From positions 1 to 64,000 of the forward strand of contig JAIYCG010000044.1 in NCBI GenBank assembly GCA_027488115.1: a stretch of 64,000 nucleotides of DNA, given 5' to 3'. Shown here in pieces: positions 1-8,347 of this stretch. This DNA comes from Comamonadaceae bacterium. Lineage in GTDB: Bacteria; Pseudomonadota; Gammaproteobacteria; Burkholderiales; Burkholderiaceae_C. A program made the position numbers and the translations under genes. The notes under the pieces were generated by a model. The model worked only from the letters and a program-made list of their open reading frames with translations. It searched no databases and had not been told where the DNA came from. Position 1 is the stretch's first letter. Each line of letters begins with the position of its first letter.

Positions 1-157
1 AGGAGGCAGACAAAGACTCATCGTGACCACCTAGTCTAAAATCTAACCACGCAATGACAAGGGCCAAGCTACTGGTCACGATCTGTCAAATTGGGTGGTC
101 ACGATCGCTGGAATACGCATGATGGAGCGCAGATCGAGCTGGATTGGGATACTCAGT
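1..157. repeat. Possible insertion-sequence end (TGGTCACGA repeats)
   Basis: There is no gene here. The nonamer TGGTCACGA occurs three times in about 85 bases: on the minus strand at 22-30 and on the plus strand at 73-81 and 96-104. The last copy is followed by a GGAATACGCA-type sequence. Multiple short terminal repeats of this kind occur at the ends of IS21-family elements in Burkholderiales. That assignment is from memory and is an inference. No transposase lies inside the window, so this may be the tip of an element continuing to the left, or a relic. Confidence 0.35.
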
Positions 158-778
158 TCAAGGTATTGGCTGCGGATATTTTTTCTCAGCACAAAGCTGG
201 TTCACGTAGTCGCCAAAAGCTGACATGAGCTTAGACTTTGCGATCTGAGGGGTGGCGCCAACGTTGCCAGACAAATACAACGCCGACATGCCTATGCAAA
301 ATGCGAGCATGGACAAAGTGGTGTTCCGCGAATCGGCATCAGAAAACAGACCCTCTTTGATGCAACTTCGAACACACTCGTGCAGAATCCGGTAGGTTGG
401 CTTGGCCGCGTCAGTGGCTTGCTCCCAGCCCTTGATTCGCGCCAACCCCCGGCCTGACAAAAAGATCAACTCAAAGTAGCCTGCCTGTTCGATAGAAAAA
501 TCAAAGAATCCTTGGGCGAGTAACAGTAGGCTCTGGCGTGCGTCTTCAGTACCGCGATGGCGATTTAGATAGTCTTCAAACACCAGAAAGCCAGCCTCCA
601 GTAAGGCAAGTTGCAACGACTCCTTGTTGGCAAAGTGCTTGTAGATCGCCATGGGCGTGATACCAACATCCCCCGCAATTTGCCGCATCGAGATGTGTTC
701 AGGGCCCTGCTGCAAAAGACGTTCGAGGGCAGCGGAAAGAATCCTGGATTTTGTGGATAGAGCGACGTCTTCAGACAT
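158..778 (-). CDS. TetR/AcrR family transcriptional regulator
   Basis: This 206-residue protein has a TetR-type N-terminal DNA-binding domain at about residues 10-60, with the recognition-helix signature GITPMAIYKHFANKESL. The rest is a helical ligand-binding and dimerisation domain of normal family length. It starts at an ATG and lies 60 bases downstream of the FAD oxidoreductase on the same strand, so the two are probably co-transcribed. A palindromic site upstream of the oxidoreductase is the obvious candidate operator, which would make this a locally acting, self-regulating repressor. The ligand is unknown; given the neighbour, a lipophilic or isoprenoid compound is a guess. Confidence 0.9.
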   Translation of the reverse strand: MSEDVALSTKSRILSAALERLLQQGPEHISMRQIAGDVGITPMAIYKHFANKESLQLALLEAGFLVFEDYLNRHRGTEDARQSLLLLAQGFFDFSIEQAGYFELIFLSGRGLARIKGWEQATDAAKPTYRILHECVRSCIKEGLFSDADSRNTTLSMLAFCIGMSALYLSGNVGATPQIAKSKLMSAFGDYVNQLCAEKKYPQPIP

Positions 779-838
779 TAATTAACAGTGACTTATCAGT
801 TAACGCATTGCAAGGATAAGGTCCATCCGCGATGGTCC

Positions 839-2437
839 TCACGCTGCCGTTCGAATCTCGGTCATAAGGTCGCGCTTGAGATAGGCCGATGCAGCAATCA
901 CACCACCCACCAGTGCGCCAATCACGCCATCGGTGGCTATATCCTGCCCGGTCAAATACAGCCCACGAATGGGTGTCTGGGCCCGCAGCCATTTTTGCGC
1001 AAATCGCTGAGGCGAAGCTTCAATGCCCATGAATCCCCCACGCTGGCGTTTGGCGAAGGTTTCATACGATAGGGGCGTGGAAACTTCTACGTAGTCAAGG
1101 TACTGCTCTGCATTTGGAATGTGGCGATACAACTCGGCTAGCAGGCGTTGCTTGATCTGCTCTTTGATTATCAAGTAATCATCGCCACGCTTCATCCAAG
1201 TGGTATCCGCCCATTTCGCAAAATGGCGATAGTCGGTATAAGCATACATTTCCACCGTTGACTTTCCGGGGAAGTCGCGCTCCCAATGCGGGTCTTTGGT
1301 CGATGGAAAGGTGATGAAGCACCAGGGGAAAGGTGCATCAAATTCCTGTCGATGTGCCACCAGGTTTTGTTCCAAATCTGCGCTTGGATGTGCCCATATA
1401 TTGGCTGGGCTCAGACCCACTTGATCGTTGCTACCCTTGAATCCAATATTGATCCCGACAACGGCGTAGGAGTCGCGCACATGGCTCAATTGCGAGACCA
1501 TCGTTTGCTCTGTCGCCGAATGTTGGCTGAGCAGTCGACCAAAGGTGTTTTGTACGCCAGCATTGCTAATCACGTTCGGGCAAGAAATGACTTCGCCCGA
1601 GGTCAAGCGCACACCCGTCACCGCATCGTCTCGTGTCATGATTTCTTCGACCTCTGCACTGTGCAGTACCCGGCCACCCGCGTTCTCAATGATGGGGACC
1701 ATCGCTTCGGCAAAGGCACTGCCGCCTCCCACAGGATAGTGCGCGCCGTTCACGTAGTGCTTGGCCAGCATACAGTGCATGGCAAACGAGCTTTTGCTTG
1801 GCTCTAGGCTGTAATCTCCCCAGTTTGCACACAGAACGGCAATCAGCTCTTCGTTCGTGGTCAGCTGGCGAAGGACGTCGATGGTGAGTTGTTCGGAGTA
1901 TTGGTGGAAGTCAGTACAGTAGGCGTCATAAACTTTATCGGCCAACACTAGCGGCATGGCTTTTTGCGCGAAATAAGGACCAGACGACTTAGCCACTTTG
2001 CCGACCAACATTAGGTAGGTATCAATCGCGGCCGACTCTGACGGGAAATGTTCTTTCAAGACATCACCATAGGCTTCCATGCCCGCTGGGATTTCATAAG
2101 TCTGTTCACCAATCACCATGCGATTAAAGACGGAGGGCAGAGCAGACCATTCAATTTGTCCGCCGGTGGCTCGGTTGAACAATTTCCAGCCTGCACCTTT
2201 GGTGGAGCCCACTTCACCTATGTAGTGCATGCCCACGGTCCAGCGGTACCCGTTGCGCGTGTAAGCCTGTGTCATGCCGCCTACCACGTTATGTTGCTCA
2301 AGCAGCAAGATGCGCTGGCCTTCCTGCGCAAGGAGCGAGGCAACGCTGAGCCCGCCCATTCCCGATCCGATGACAATGGCGTCAAATTCTCCAACTACGC
2401 CTTCATGCTTGCGGTAAGCCGTTCCTGTTGAATCCAT
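839..2437 (-). CDS. FAD-dependent oxidoreductase, carotenoid isomerase/retinol saturase-like
   Basis: This 532-residue protein opens with a dinucleotide-binding motif, DAIVIGSGMGGLSVASLLA, at about residues 19-37, followed by the E-Q-H-x-V-x-G-G-M segment typical of phytoene desaturase, carotenoid isomerase and all-trans-retinol 13,14-reductase proteins. Near the C-terminus, GLYLTGQDIATDGVIGAL is the second FAD-contacting motif of the same superfamily. It probably catalyses redox or isomerisation chemistry on a polyene or other hydrophobic substrate. No carotenoid biosynthesis genes are adjacent, so the substrate cannot be read from context. It appears to be the first gene of a two-gene unit with the TetR regulator and sits directly behind a palindromic operator. 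Confidence 0.85.
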   Translation of the reverse strand: MDSTGTAYRKHEGVVGEFDAIVIGSGMGGLSVASLLAQEGQRILLLEQHNVVGGMTQAYTRNGYRWTVGMHYIGEVGSTKGAGWKLFNRATGGQIEWSALPSVFNRMVIGEQTYEIPAGMEAYGDVLKEHFPSESAAIDTYLMLVGKVAKSSGPYFAQKAMPLVLADKVYDAYCTDFHQYSEQLTIDVLRQLTTNEELIAVLCANWGDYSLEPSKSSFAMHCMLAKHYVNGAHYPVGGGSAFAEAMVPIIENAGGRVLHSAEVEEIMTRDDAVTGVRLTSGEVISCPNVISNAGVQNTFGRLLSQHSATEQTMVSQLSHVRDSYAVVGINIGFKGSNDQVGLSPANIWAHPSADLEQNLVAHRQEFDAPFPWCFITFPSTKDPHWERDFPGKSTVEMYAYTDYRHFAKWADTTWMKRGDDYLIIKEQIKQRLLAELYRHIPNAEQYLDYVEVSTPLSYETFAKRQRGGFMGIEASPQRFAQKWLRAQTPIRGLYLTGQDIATDGVIGALVGGVIAASAYLKRDLMTEIRTAA

Positions 2438-2459
2438 ATTTGCATCTCATTATTTTGTG

Positions 2460-2490
2460 TACACGTGTATACTTTATTCAAATTGAATAC
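2460..2490 (-). promoter_or_regulatory. Palindromic operator upstream of the FAD oxidoreductase
   Basis: Two perfect palindromes lie side by side: TACACGTGTA at 2460-2469 and ATTCAAATTGAAT at 2476-2488. They are 23 to 53 bases upstream of the oxidoreductase start codon. Dyad sites in this position are typical TetR-family operators, so control by the co-directional TetR protein is likely. This is inference from position and symmetry. Confidence 0.55.
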
Positions 2491-3152
2491 ACATGTCAAT
2501 GAGCCAACCTGGAATTGATGATAGTCGGTTGGCGCAACAGTCGAGTCAAACAGAGTCTAAGTTCGAAAGCCGGATGATGATTCGGTATCGATCGACTGTG
2601 CTGCCGCAGCAATTGGGAACATCTAACAGACGTCTCAACATTTAGAATGATGAACTGGAACCCAAGTGCTTGATTTGCTTGTTCATCAAAATCTTAGGCG
2701 GTTTGTGATCTGGTATCTTCTGCCCCGCCAGATACCTAATGAAAAAGCCCCATATGGAGCTTTTTTTATCTCCTAAATACCATAAAGCATATCAATAAAT
2801 CTGACTTAGCTTTAATTGGCTAAGTCGTGACTGTTTGGATGTTAGCTTTGAAAAATAGCATTGGGTGGGTTTGTCAAACCCATCCAGACCTAACCCCACC
2901 CATCATCCCCCACGCCCTAATTAGAAGTTGGTTCCATCCGTGCACCACCACACTGAGTTTCGAACGATCCATGAGTCAATTTAACTTGAACAAATATATT
3001 GTTCTTAAGCGGTCTTGCTACTTAAATTTAATCAGATTACAAATAATCAAAATGCCCATTTTGTGATAGTGGTTTTGTCAACAAATTTTTACTAGTTTTG
3101 ATGAAGAATGTGTCCATAAATAAGTTGTCCTAACTACTACAAAGGAAAAAAA
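2491..3152. other. Long intergenic region, no convincing gene
   Basis: These 660 bases separate the leftward oxidoreductase from the rightward protease fusion. They contain a hairpin (2712-2718 pairing with 2730-2736) followed by a terminator-like hairpin, and an AT-rich tract from about 2980 to 3130 that probably holds the promoter of the protease fusion. A good ribosome-binding site, AAAGGA, precedes the start codon at 3153. A 79-codon open frame at 2827-3066 lacks recognisable protein features. Confidence 0.5.
2742..2767 (+). terminator. Rho-independent terminator-like hairpin
   Basis: AAAAAGC at 2742-2748 pairs with GCTTTTT at 2759-2765 around a CCATATGG core, with a run of seven T at 2761-2767. 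No plus-strand gene ends just upstream. The hairpin 2712-2736 lies immediately before it, so the pair could be the 3' end of a small RNA transcribed rightward. Confidence 0.55.
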
Positions 3153-6100
3153 ATGGGCGTCGTATCTACTCAAGAATCAACTGTAATTGCCTTCCCAATC
3201 AGTGGTGACTACCGAGTTGATGTATTACTTGATGGGCCAGGTTATCGATGGAATGCGCCTAGCGCACTCAAATCTCCTGTCACGATTACCTTCAGCTTTG
3301 CAGAAAGTATCAATTACTTCACCGGAAATGATGCGAGGGGCTTTCTTCCATTCACTGCCGAAGAACGGAGTGCAGCCAAGGCAACGTTGGCCTTGATTTC
3401 GTCTCAGTTCAACATTACTTTTTCAGAGGTCGTAGAAACTACAGCCAGCACCACAGCGGTTGGCCAGCTTAGATTTTCAAACAGCACGCAAGGCGCCTCA
3501 TCAGGCTACGCATATTTCCCGCCTCTAAATGGTGTTGGTGACAATTCCAACGGTGACAACTTCATCAACAACAACCCTAAGTATTTGACCGATTACTCTA
3601 TTTTGACTGCTCAAGGCGCATTCAATTGGTCTTTGATGATTCACGAAGTTTTGCACAGCTTGGGGCTTAAGCACCCAGGTAATTACAACGCAGGCGAACC
3701 CGCATCTGTTGTGCCTGGTAACTTCCTAGTAAAGACTGAAGACAACCCCAACAACAGCGTTCTGTCCTACATCGATAACCCTCAAGGGCTTCAACGAATT
3801 GACCTGGGTGTGTATGACATGCTGGCCATGACCTACCTTTACGGGGCTAAGGCTTTTCGAGTTGAATCTAACCAATACGTCTTTTCAAATACTGCAGCAA
3901 ACCAAGTAGCAGCTTCATCAGCATCCAATCTCACCAATACGGTCGTACTAATGCCTGATACTGGACGCTTCCTTCAGTTGGTCAACGATACGGGGGGCGA
4001 TAACTTCTTCAATTTCCAGTCTATGACCGCTGGGGTTACTGTTAATTTAGGACAAGGGCAATCAAGCTCTGCTGGGTTCTTGGCCGATGGTACGACGGCG
4101 GCTATTGATAATATTCAAATTGCTTTTGGAACTGAAATCAATACAATATTTGGCAGCAAATTTAACGATCGACTCATAGGCAACTTAGCTGCTAATTGGT
4201 TAGAGGGTGGACCCGGCAACGACACAATTGACGGTGGTCCAGGTGCGGATATCGTTCAGTTCAACGGAAAGCAAGAGAACTATCTAATAAGTAAGACCTC
4301 CAACGGTTACAAGATTGTTGATAAAACTGGAGTTGATGGTGAGGACACAATCACAAATGTGGAGATGGCTCTTTTTAAGGATGGCAACACAACACTAAAG
4401 CTAGACCCGGCTTTTCATTCTGTGAAGGTAACAGAACCGTTCGCAAGAAAAATAAGTTCTGCAGTACTTTTTATTGACAAGAACGACCAGTGGAATGTCG
4501 GAAACTTGGGGAGCTCGGCAGAAAAAATGTTGCCCGTAACTTACCAGGGTTTCAGAGGCATTGATGACAACACATACGGCTTGAAAGCAATTTCAGCAGA
4601 GTCAACAGGAGATGGGGGTTTTGCGTTGTTTTTAGGCTCTAACTCTGCAGGCTATTTCAAAGCAATTCTCGATAAAACTGGTGCTGTTACATCAGTGGCC
4701 AAGCTAACGTACGATCAATTATTTTCTGAAGAAGTAACCTACAACGTAGATTTGAATCACAGTCATGGAGTAGGCAGTGCCTCAACTGTCTTGACCCATA
4801 CTGGCAATACAGAAATTTGGGTTGATGGGGCTGGTTCTATAGGAAAAATCGATCAAGCAAAGGATGGTACGAATCAATTTGTGAAATTCAAAGCTGTCGG
4901 TGGCGCGGATGTGAAAATTCAAGAACTTACTGATGGGAAGTGGAAAATAACGGGCGCACTTACTGAAAACGGCAATACAAGTTTATACGGATTCAATGAT
5001 TTAAGTAAAGCATACGCAGTCGCTTCATTTGATACTTCTGGAAACTCGGTTAGTTTCAATACGCTAAATCCGACTCAAGTTGCAGCTACTGTCAGCGCAT
5101 CTAATCATGATGTTTTTGGAACTCGAAATGTAGCTCTAAATTCTACAAAGTGGACTGCATCCTTAAAAACTGACTACATAAAGTCTTACGTGGATTCAGC
5201 CCTGATCAATGATGGTTGGATGAATCAAACTGAAACCGTTGGTTTAATTGATTTGGTAATTAAAACTGAATCTCAAAAGGGCGGGGGCTTGGAAAAGGCA
5301 ACCGTAAGCAAAGACGTTTTTAACGATCTTATCTACATGGCTGAGCACGGCTCATCGATATTTAGGTCGGTGTCAATTACTCTTAAGCCAAACGGCTATT
5401 TGGCATACGTATTTGGATCCATGATAGAAGGTAGCGATGCCAATGAGTTCTACACAGGCGGGAAAAGTCAACCTGTATCACTAGGCGACTTAAATGCTGG
5501 CGACAAAGTAAGCAAACTTCAATTGTTGGAGAACAAATGGTTGTTAGGCTTAGACTTGCCTATTCCGAAAGTGGAGGGTGACACCGCTAAGCCTGGTTCA
5601 ATTTCTTCAACTGCTGTATACAAGGAAATTGACGGAAGTCTTTTCATTGACGGTGTCCGTCCAGCTGAAGTCATTCAAGGTGGTTTGGGTGATTGTTATT
5701 TTGTCACCAGCCTTTTATTGTTAGCAAGAGGAGCGCCAGAGTTCCTTGCTGACGCAGTGGTTGATAACGGTGTCATCAATGGCAAGCAGACATGGGGCAT
5801 TCGCTTCTATGATCAAGGTGGTAATCCTTTGTGGGTAACAGTAAATAAAGAATTGCCAGTTATCTCAAAAAGTAATTCAAGTTTGTTAGGAACCTCTACT
5901 ACTTCAGGCGAACTGTGGATTCCAATTTTTGAAAAGGCTTATGCACAAGCTAATGAAATTGGACTTTTTGGCCGCGAAGATGTTGACAACGCATATTACG
6001 CAATCGAAGGTGGGCAAGGTGACAGTTTGTTCTCCCTAACCAATGCAAACATCACTGTTTATCAGGACTTTCCATATGACCAACCATCAACGGTTCGTTC

Positions 6101-6431
6101 AGTTTTTGTTGATACTAAATCGAAAACTAACGTTGATGCTGCTGCTAAAGAAATCATGGCCGTATTGAATGCAGGTGGAATTGCATGGATTGGCTGCGAT
6201 CGTGATGCTTTTGACAAATCTGGTAAACAGACCTTTGTCGGCGGTCACGCTATGGCAGTATTTGACTATGCGCCTAGTGATCCAAACAACACGACTGTTT
6301 ATGTCTACAACCCTTGGGGTACCAGCGCAATTGGCGATTCTTATTCAAGCCCTTTTGTGGTGGACATTGCTGTGGTAGTTGGTGGCCCGCAAGGATTAGA
6401 TCTTTGGCTGTCAAACCCTATACTTTATTAA
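3153..6431 (+). CDS. Serralysin-type metalloprotease / RTX / calpain-type cysteine protease fusion
   Basis: This 1092-residue protein carries two protease modules. Residues about 1-250 are a peptidase M10 (serralysin-like) domain with the zinc motif HEVLHSLGLKHP (H164, E165, H168, H174). The expected Met-turn reads SVLSY, with Leu204 in place of Met. Residues 351-366 hold two glycine-rich RTX-type repeats (GGPGNDTIDGGPGAD). Residues about 400-800 are beta-rich and not recognised. Residues about 810-1080 form a peptidase C2 (calpain) domain with all three catalytic motifs: QGGLGDCYF (C848), GGHAMAVF (H1032) and NPWG (N1053). There is no N-terminal signal peptide, which with RTX repeats suggests type I secretion, but no type I exporter genes are nearby. 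AAAGGA at 3141-3146 supports the start. Base composition is more AT-rich than the housekeeping genes, hinting at transfer. The domain calls are firm; target and export route are unknown. Confidence 0.88.
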   Translation: MGVVSTQESTVIAFPISGDYRVDVLLDGPGYRWNAPSALKSPVTITFSFAESINYFTGNDARGFLPFTAEERSAAKATLALISSQFNITFSEVVETTASTTAVGQLRFSNSTQGASSGYAYFPPLNGVGDNSNGDNFINNNPKYLTDYSILTAQGAFNWSLMIHEVLHSLGLKHPGNYNAGEPASVVPGNFLVKTEDNPNNSVLSYIDNPQGLQRIDLGVYDMLAMTYLYGAKAFRVESNQYVFSNTAANQVAASSASNLTNTVVLMPDTGRFLQLVNDTGGDNFFNFQSMTAGVTVNLGQGQSSSAGFLADGTTAAIDNIQIAFGTEINTIFGSKFNDRLIGNLAANWLEGGPGNDTIDGGPGADIVQFNGKQENYLISKTSNGYKIVDKTGVDGEDTITNVEMALFKDGNTTLKLDPAFHSVKVTEPFARKISSAVLFIDKNDQWNVGNLGSSAEKMLPVTYQGFRGIDDNTYGLKAISAESTGDGGFALFLGSNSAGYFKAILDKTGAVTSVAKLTYDQLFSEEVTYNVDLNHSHGVGSASTVLTHTGNTEIWVDGAGSIGKIDQAKDGTNQFVKFKAVGGADVKIQELTDGKWKITGALTENGNTSLYGFNDLSKAYAVASFDTSGNSVSFNTLNPTQVAATVSASNHDVFGTRNVALNSTKWTASLKTDYIKSYVDSALINDGWMNQTETVGLIDLVIKTESQKGGGLEKATVSKDVFNDLIYMAEHGSSIFRSVSITLKPNGYLAYVFGSMIEGSDANEFYTGGKSQPVSLGDLNAGDKVSKLQLLENKWLLGLDLPIPKVEGDTAKPGSISSTAVYKEIDGSLFIDGVRPAEVIQGGLGDCYFVTSLLLLARGAPEFLADAVVDNGVINGKQTWGIRFYDQGGNPLWVTVNKELPVISKSNSSLLGTSTTSGELWIPIFEKAYAQANEIGLFGREDVDNAYYAIEGGQGDSLFSLTNANITVYQDFPYDQPSTVRSVFVDTKSKTNVDAAAKEIMAVLNAGGIAWIGCDRDAFDKSGKQTFVGGHAMAVFDYAPSDPNNTTVYVYNPWGTSAIGDSYSSPFVVDIAVVVGGPQGLDLWLSNPILY

Positions 6432-6770
6432 TTTTTTTGACCGGCACCCTACCCCCACCGGCCTAATTTGGTCGATGGGGCCCATAGAACATTATGAGCT
6501 GGGTTTTGTACGTTCAAGCACCATTTTTGAAACATGGTCTGAAGTTCGGTATTAGCTGCGGCCATGCGATTTGGGTGACGACCTCGGGTACGGCCTTCTG
6601 ATATTAACCAGAATGAGAAGCTGACCTGCCCCCTTGAGAGGATTGACAGCAATTGGAGCGGACTCATTGCCGATTTTTTCTCAATTTAAATTGGGCAAAT
6701 GCGACAATCGGTATCAAGGGGTCTCAAGACCTCACTAAGACCCTAGTTGACACCTTCTCCGCCAGTTTTT
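6432..6770. other. Intergenic region, possible mobile-element debris
   Basis: No gene is supported in these 340 bases. A 72-codon minus-strand frame (6449-6667) shows no recognised domain. The segment near 6622 resembles terminal sequences of IS3-type elements only vaguely. It separates the protease fusion from a terminator and hairpin repeat copy 1. Confidence 0.35.
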
Positions 6771-6800
6771 TAGCCTCGGTCAATGCGAGGCTATTTTTTT
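6771..6800 (+). terminator. Rho-independent terminator
   Basis: TAGCCTCG (6771-6778) pairs perfectly with CGAGGCTA (6786-6793) across a 7-base loop, followed by seven T (6794-6800). It is 340 bases after the protease-fusion stop codon and touches the left edge of hairpin repeat copy 1. Confidence 0.75.
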
Positions 6801-6801
6801 G

Positions 6802-7018
6802 CTGAGCTCGCTGGGCGAGGATGTGGGGGGTGGGTTCCTCATACTGGAGTACCAGAAATCGTCACCCACCCCCCACATCCTCACCCAGCTGCGAACAGTA
6901 GTATGGGCAGTCAGGAATCTTTCGCGTTCCCAAAGTTGAGTAGTCAGGGTATAGGGGGCTGACGATTTCTGGTACTCCAGTATGAGGAAGCCCCCTATAC
7001 CCTGACTGCTCAACGCTT
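6802..7018. repeat. Dispersed bipartite hairpin repeat, copy 1 (full, 217 bp)
   Basis: Two large hairpins point in opposite directions. The left hairpin has 25-base arms at 6811-6835 and 6864-6888 (one mismatch) and a 28-base loop at 6836-6863. The right hairpin has 25-base arms at 6935-6959 and 6990-7014 (one G-T pair), a closing pair 6960/6989 and a 28-base loop at 6961-6988 that is the exact reverse complement of the left loop. Inside each loop CTGG and CCAG can form a small inner stem. A 46-base spacer separates the hairpins. Copy 2 has exactly the same length. The element lies between convergent genes, between the terminator at 6771-6800 and the membrane protein gene. The layout resembles REPIN-type mobile elements, but the family is not recognised. 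Confidence 0.9.
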
Positions 7019-7060
7019 CAGTATGAGGAAGTTGCCCTTAGCCTTGATACTCAACGCTTT
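7019..7060. repeat. Partial extra unit of the hairpin repeat
   Basis: The sequence from CAGTATGAGGAAG onward repeats the right part of the preceding element, including the terminal CAACGCTT, but with a diverged arm and no left partner. It looks like a tandem partial duplication of the right hairpin. Confidence 0.65.
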
Positions 7061-7090
7061 TGCTAGCTGAAAAAGTAAAGGTAAGACTCT

Positions 7091-7888
7091 CTAAGCAACA
7101 CTCAAACTTGCCCAAGTTAAAAAAGCCCAAGCAAAGATATAAAAGACCGAGCCAACACCGAGTCCTAATGTGGCATAAGTACCCAAAAAGCGCTCAGCCA
7201 ATAAGCCCATCAACGGAATGAGTTGTTGCGCGTGAACACCTAAAAAGTGCGAAGGACGAATGTCCTTATAAAGGTGCCAGCCCACAATGGGAAGTCCTTG
7301 ACCAGAAGGTGGCTGAATACCGCCTAACAAGCCACCGCTGATGGTCGAAAGTAAGAAGGTGAGGGCCAATCCAATGACCACGCCCCAGCCTGTTACCGAA
7401 AACGCAATATCACCTTGTCCTTTCCAGATCTCCCACGCCAGCCAAGCTTGCGAAGCAGTTAAGCCAACAGCCACGATGCCCATCACGCTGTAGAGAATGG
7501 CATGAAGTTTGTCGGTGTTGTTGTAGTGCGAGGCCTCGCCTAGGGCTGCTTGGTAAGTGATGTAAACCACTTCAAACAAAGAGGTGAGCACCAGCAATGC
7601 GCAAATGCCTTTGTAAGCTTCACCCTGCGAAACGCTTTCATTGGCCAAGTGCGTTAGCCAAACAGTGCTCCAAGCAAACAAGGCTGTGGCCGCCATGAAT
7701 TTCATGGGTTTGACCCAAATGCCCACTTCGCGAATAGTTCTTAAATCATTTAGAGAGATGATGTAAGTGAGCCCGCATGCCAGCCACATCAAAGCTCCGT
7801 AGAGCAGCAGAATTTTGGAAGCAAAAGACAGGCTAGACAGGTCTAAACCAAACCAAGAAATGGCGCTGTTAATCAAATTTGTTGACAT
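7091..7888 (-). CDS. Multi-pass membrane protein of unknown function
   Basis: This 265-residue protein is almost entirely hydrophobic, with about seven predicted membrane spans (for example near residues 25-45, 65-85, 95-115, 130-150, 165-190 and the last 50 residues). Polar features include W-V-K-P-M-K-F at about residue 58, a short G-Q-G loop, and a G-V-H-A-Q-Q segment near residue 220 where a buried histidine could bind a cofactor. I do not recognise the family. It is a stand-alone gene transcribed toward hairpin repeat copy 1. A role in the inner membrane is certain; the function is not inferable. Confidence 0.75.
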   Translation of the reverse strand: MSTNLINSAISWFGLDLSSLSFASKILLLYGALMWLACGLTYIISLNDLRTIREVGIWVKPMKFMAATALFAWSTVWLTHLANESVSQGEAYKGICALLVLTSLFEVVYITYQAALGEASHYNNTDKLHAILYSVMGIVAVGLTASQAWLAWEIWKGQGDIAFSVTGWGVVIGLALTFLLSTISGGLLGGIQPPSGQGLPIVGWHLYKDIRPSHFLGVHAQQLIPLMGLLAERFLGTYATLGLGVGSVFYIFAWAFLTWASLSVA

Positions 7889-8070
7889 ACAAAACTTCTA
7901 AGTTGTAGGTTTGGATTCTATTGATTTAGGTTAAAAGGGCTTGGGATGGTTTTTTTGTATGCTTGCTTAAGCCTAAGGACTCATACCAGCCTGCAACAAA
8001 ATGCAAGCAATATTATTTGCAAAGCGAGAAGTAGAATGGCTAAAATGGCCAATCACTTTGGAAGTCTATC

Positions 8071-8340
8071 ATGCGCGTCACTGCTACAGAAGCTAAAAAC
8101 AGATTCGGTAGTCTTTCGGCTCAGGCCAAGCGCGAGCCCATCTTCGTAGAAAAAGCGGGTCAGCTCGATACCGTTATTTTGTCCGCAGAACATTATCAAG
8201 CGCTGAAAGCCGATCACGAAAAGAGCAGCCTGGCTATGCGCAAGAAAAAATTTGAGAAAGAGTTTGGTGATTGGATTGGTGCGCAAAATGCGCATTGCGA
8301 AACTCATGGTATACCCGGTTCAGAACTTCGCCCTTGGTAA
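8071..8340 (+). CDS. Phd/YefM-type antitoxin paired with CcdB-like toxin
   Basis: This 89-residue protein begins MRVTATEAKNRFGSL, the classic Phd/YefM N-terminus that binds operator DNA. The D-T-V-I-L-S-A-E-H-Y segment at about residues 32-42 is equally typical. The C-terminal half is charged and ends in L-R-P-W, suited to wrapping the toxin. The stop codon lies 7 bases before the chosen toxin start, so the two are translated together. A TGCAA/TTGCA dyad at 8002-8021 upstream may be the autoregulatory operator. Pairing a Phd-type antitoxin with a CcdB-type toxin is a mix-and-match combination, as CcdB usually partners CcdA. Confidence 0.88.
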   Translation: MRVTATEAKNRFGSLSAQAKREPIFVEKAGQLDTVILSAEHYQALKADHEKSSLAMRKKKFEKEFGDWIGAQNAHCETHGIPGSELRPW

Positions 8341-8347
8341 AATGTTG

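Noticed and set aside
2827..3066. 79-codon plus-strand frame before the protease fusion
   Set aside because: No ribosome-binding site or recognisable domain, and the composition looks non-coding.
6449..6667. 72-codon minus-strand frame in the intergenic region
   Set aside because: No confident similarity to a transposase or other family; treated as debris.
6780..7013. Minus-strand frame through hairpin repeat copy 1, with a homologous frame through copy 2 (10247-10642)
   Set aside because: The two frames share about 65 aligned residues, but this follows from equal length of the repeats. The matching frame in copy 3 is broken by a stop codon, no ribosome-binding site is visible, and the differences keep pairing instead of protein sequence.
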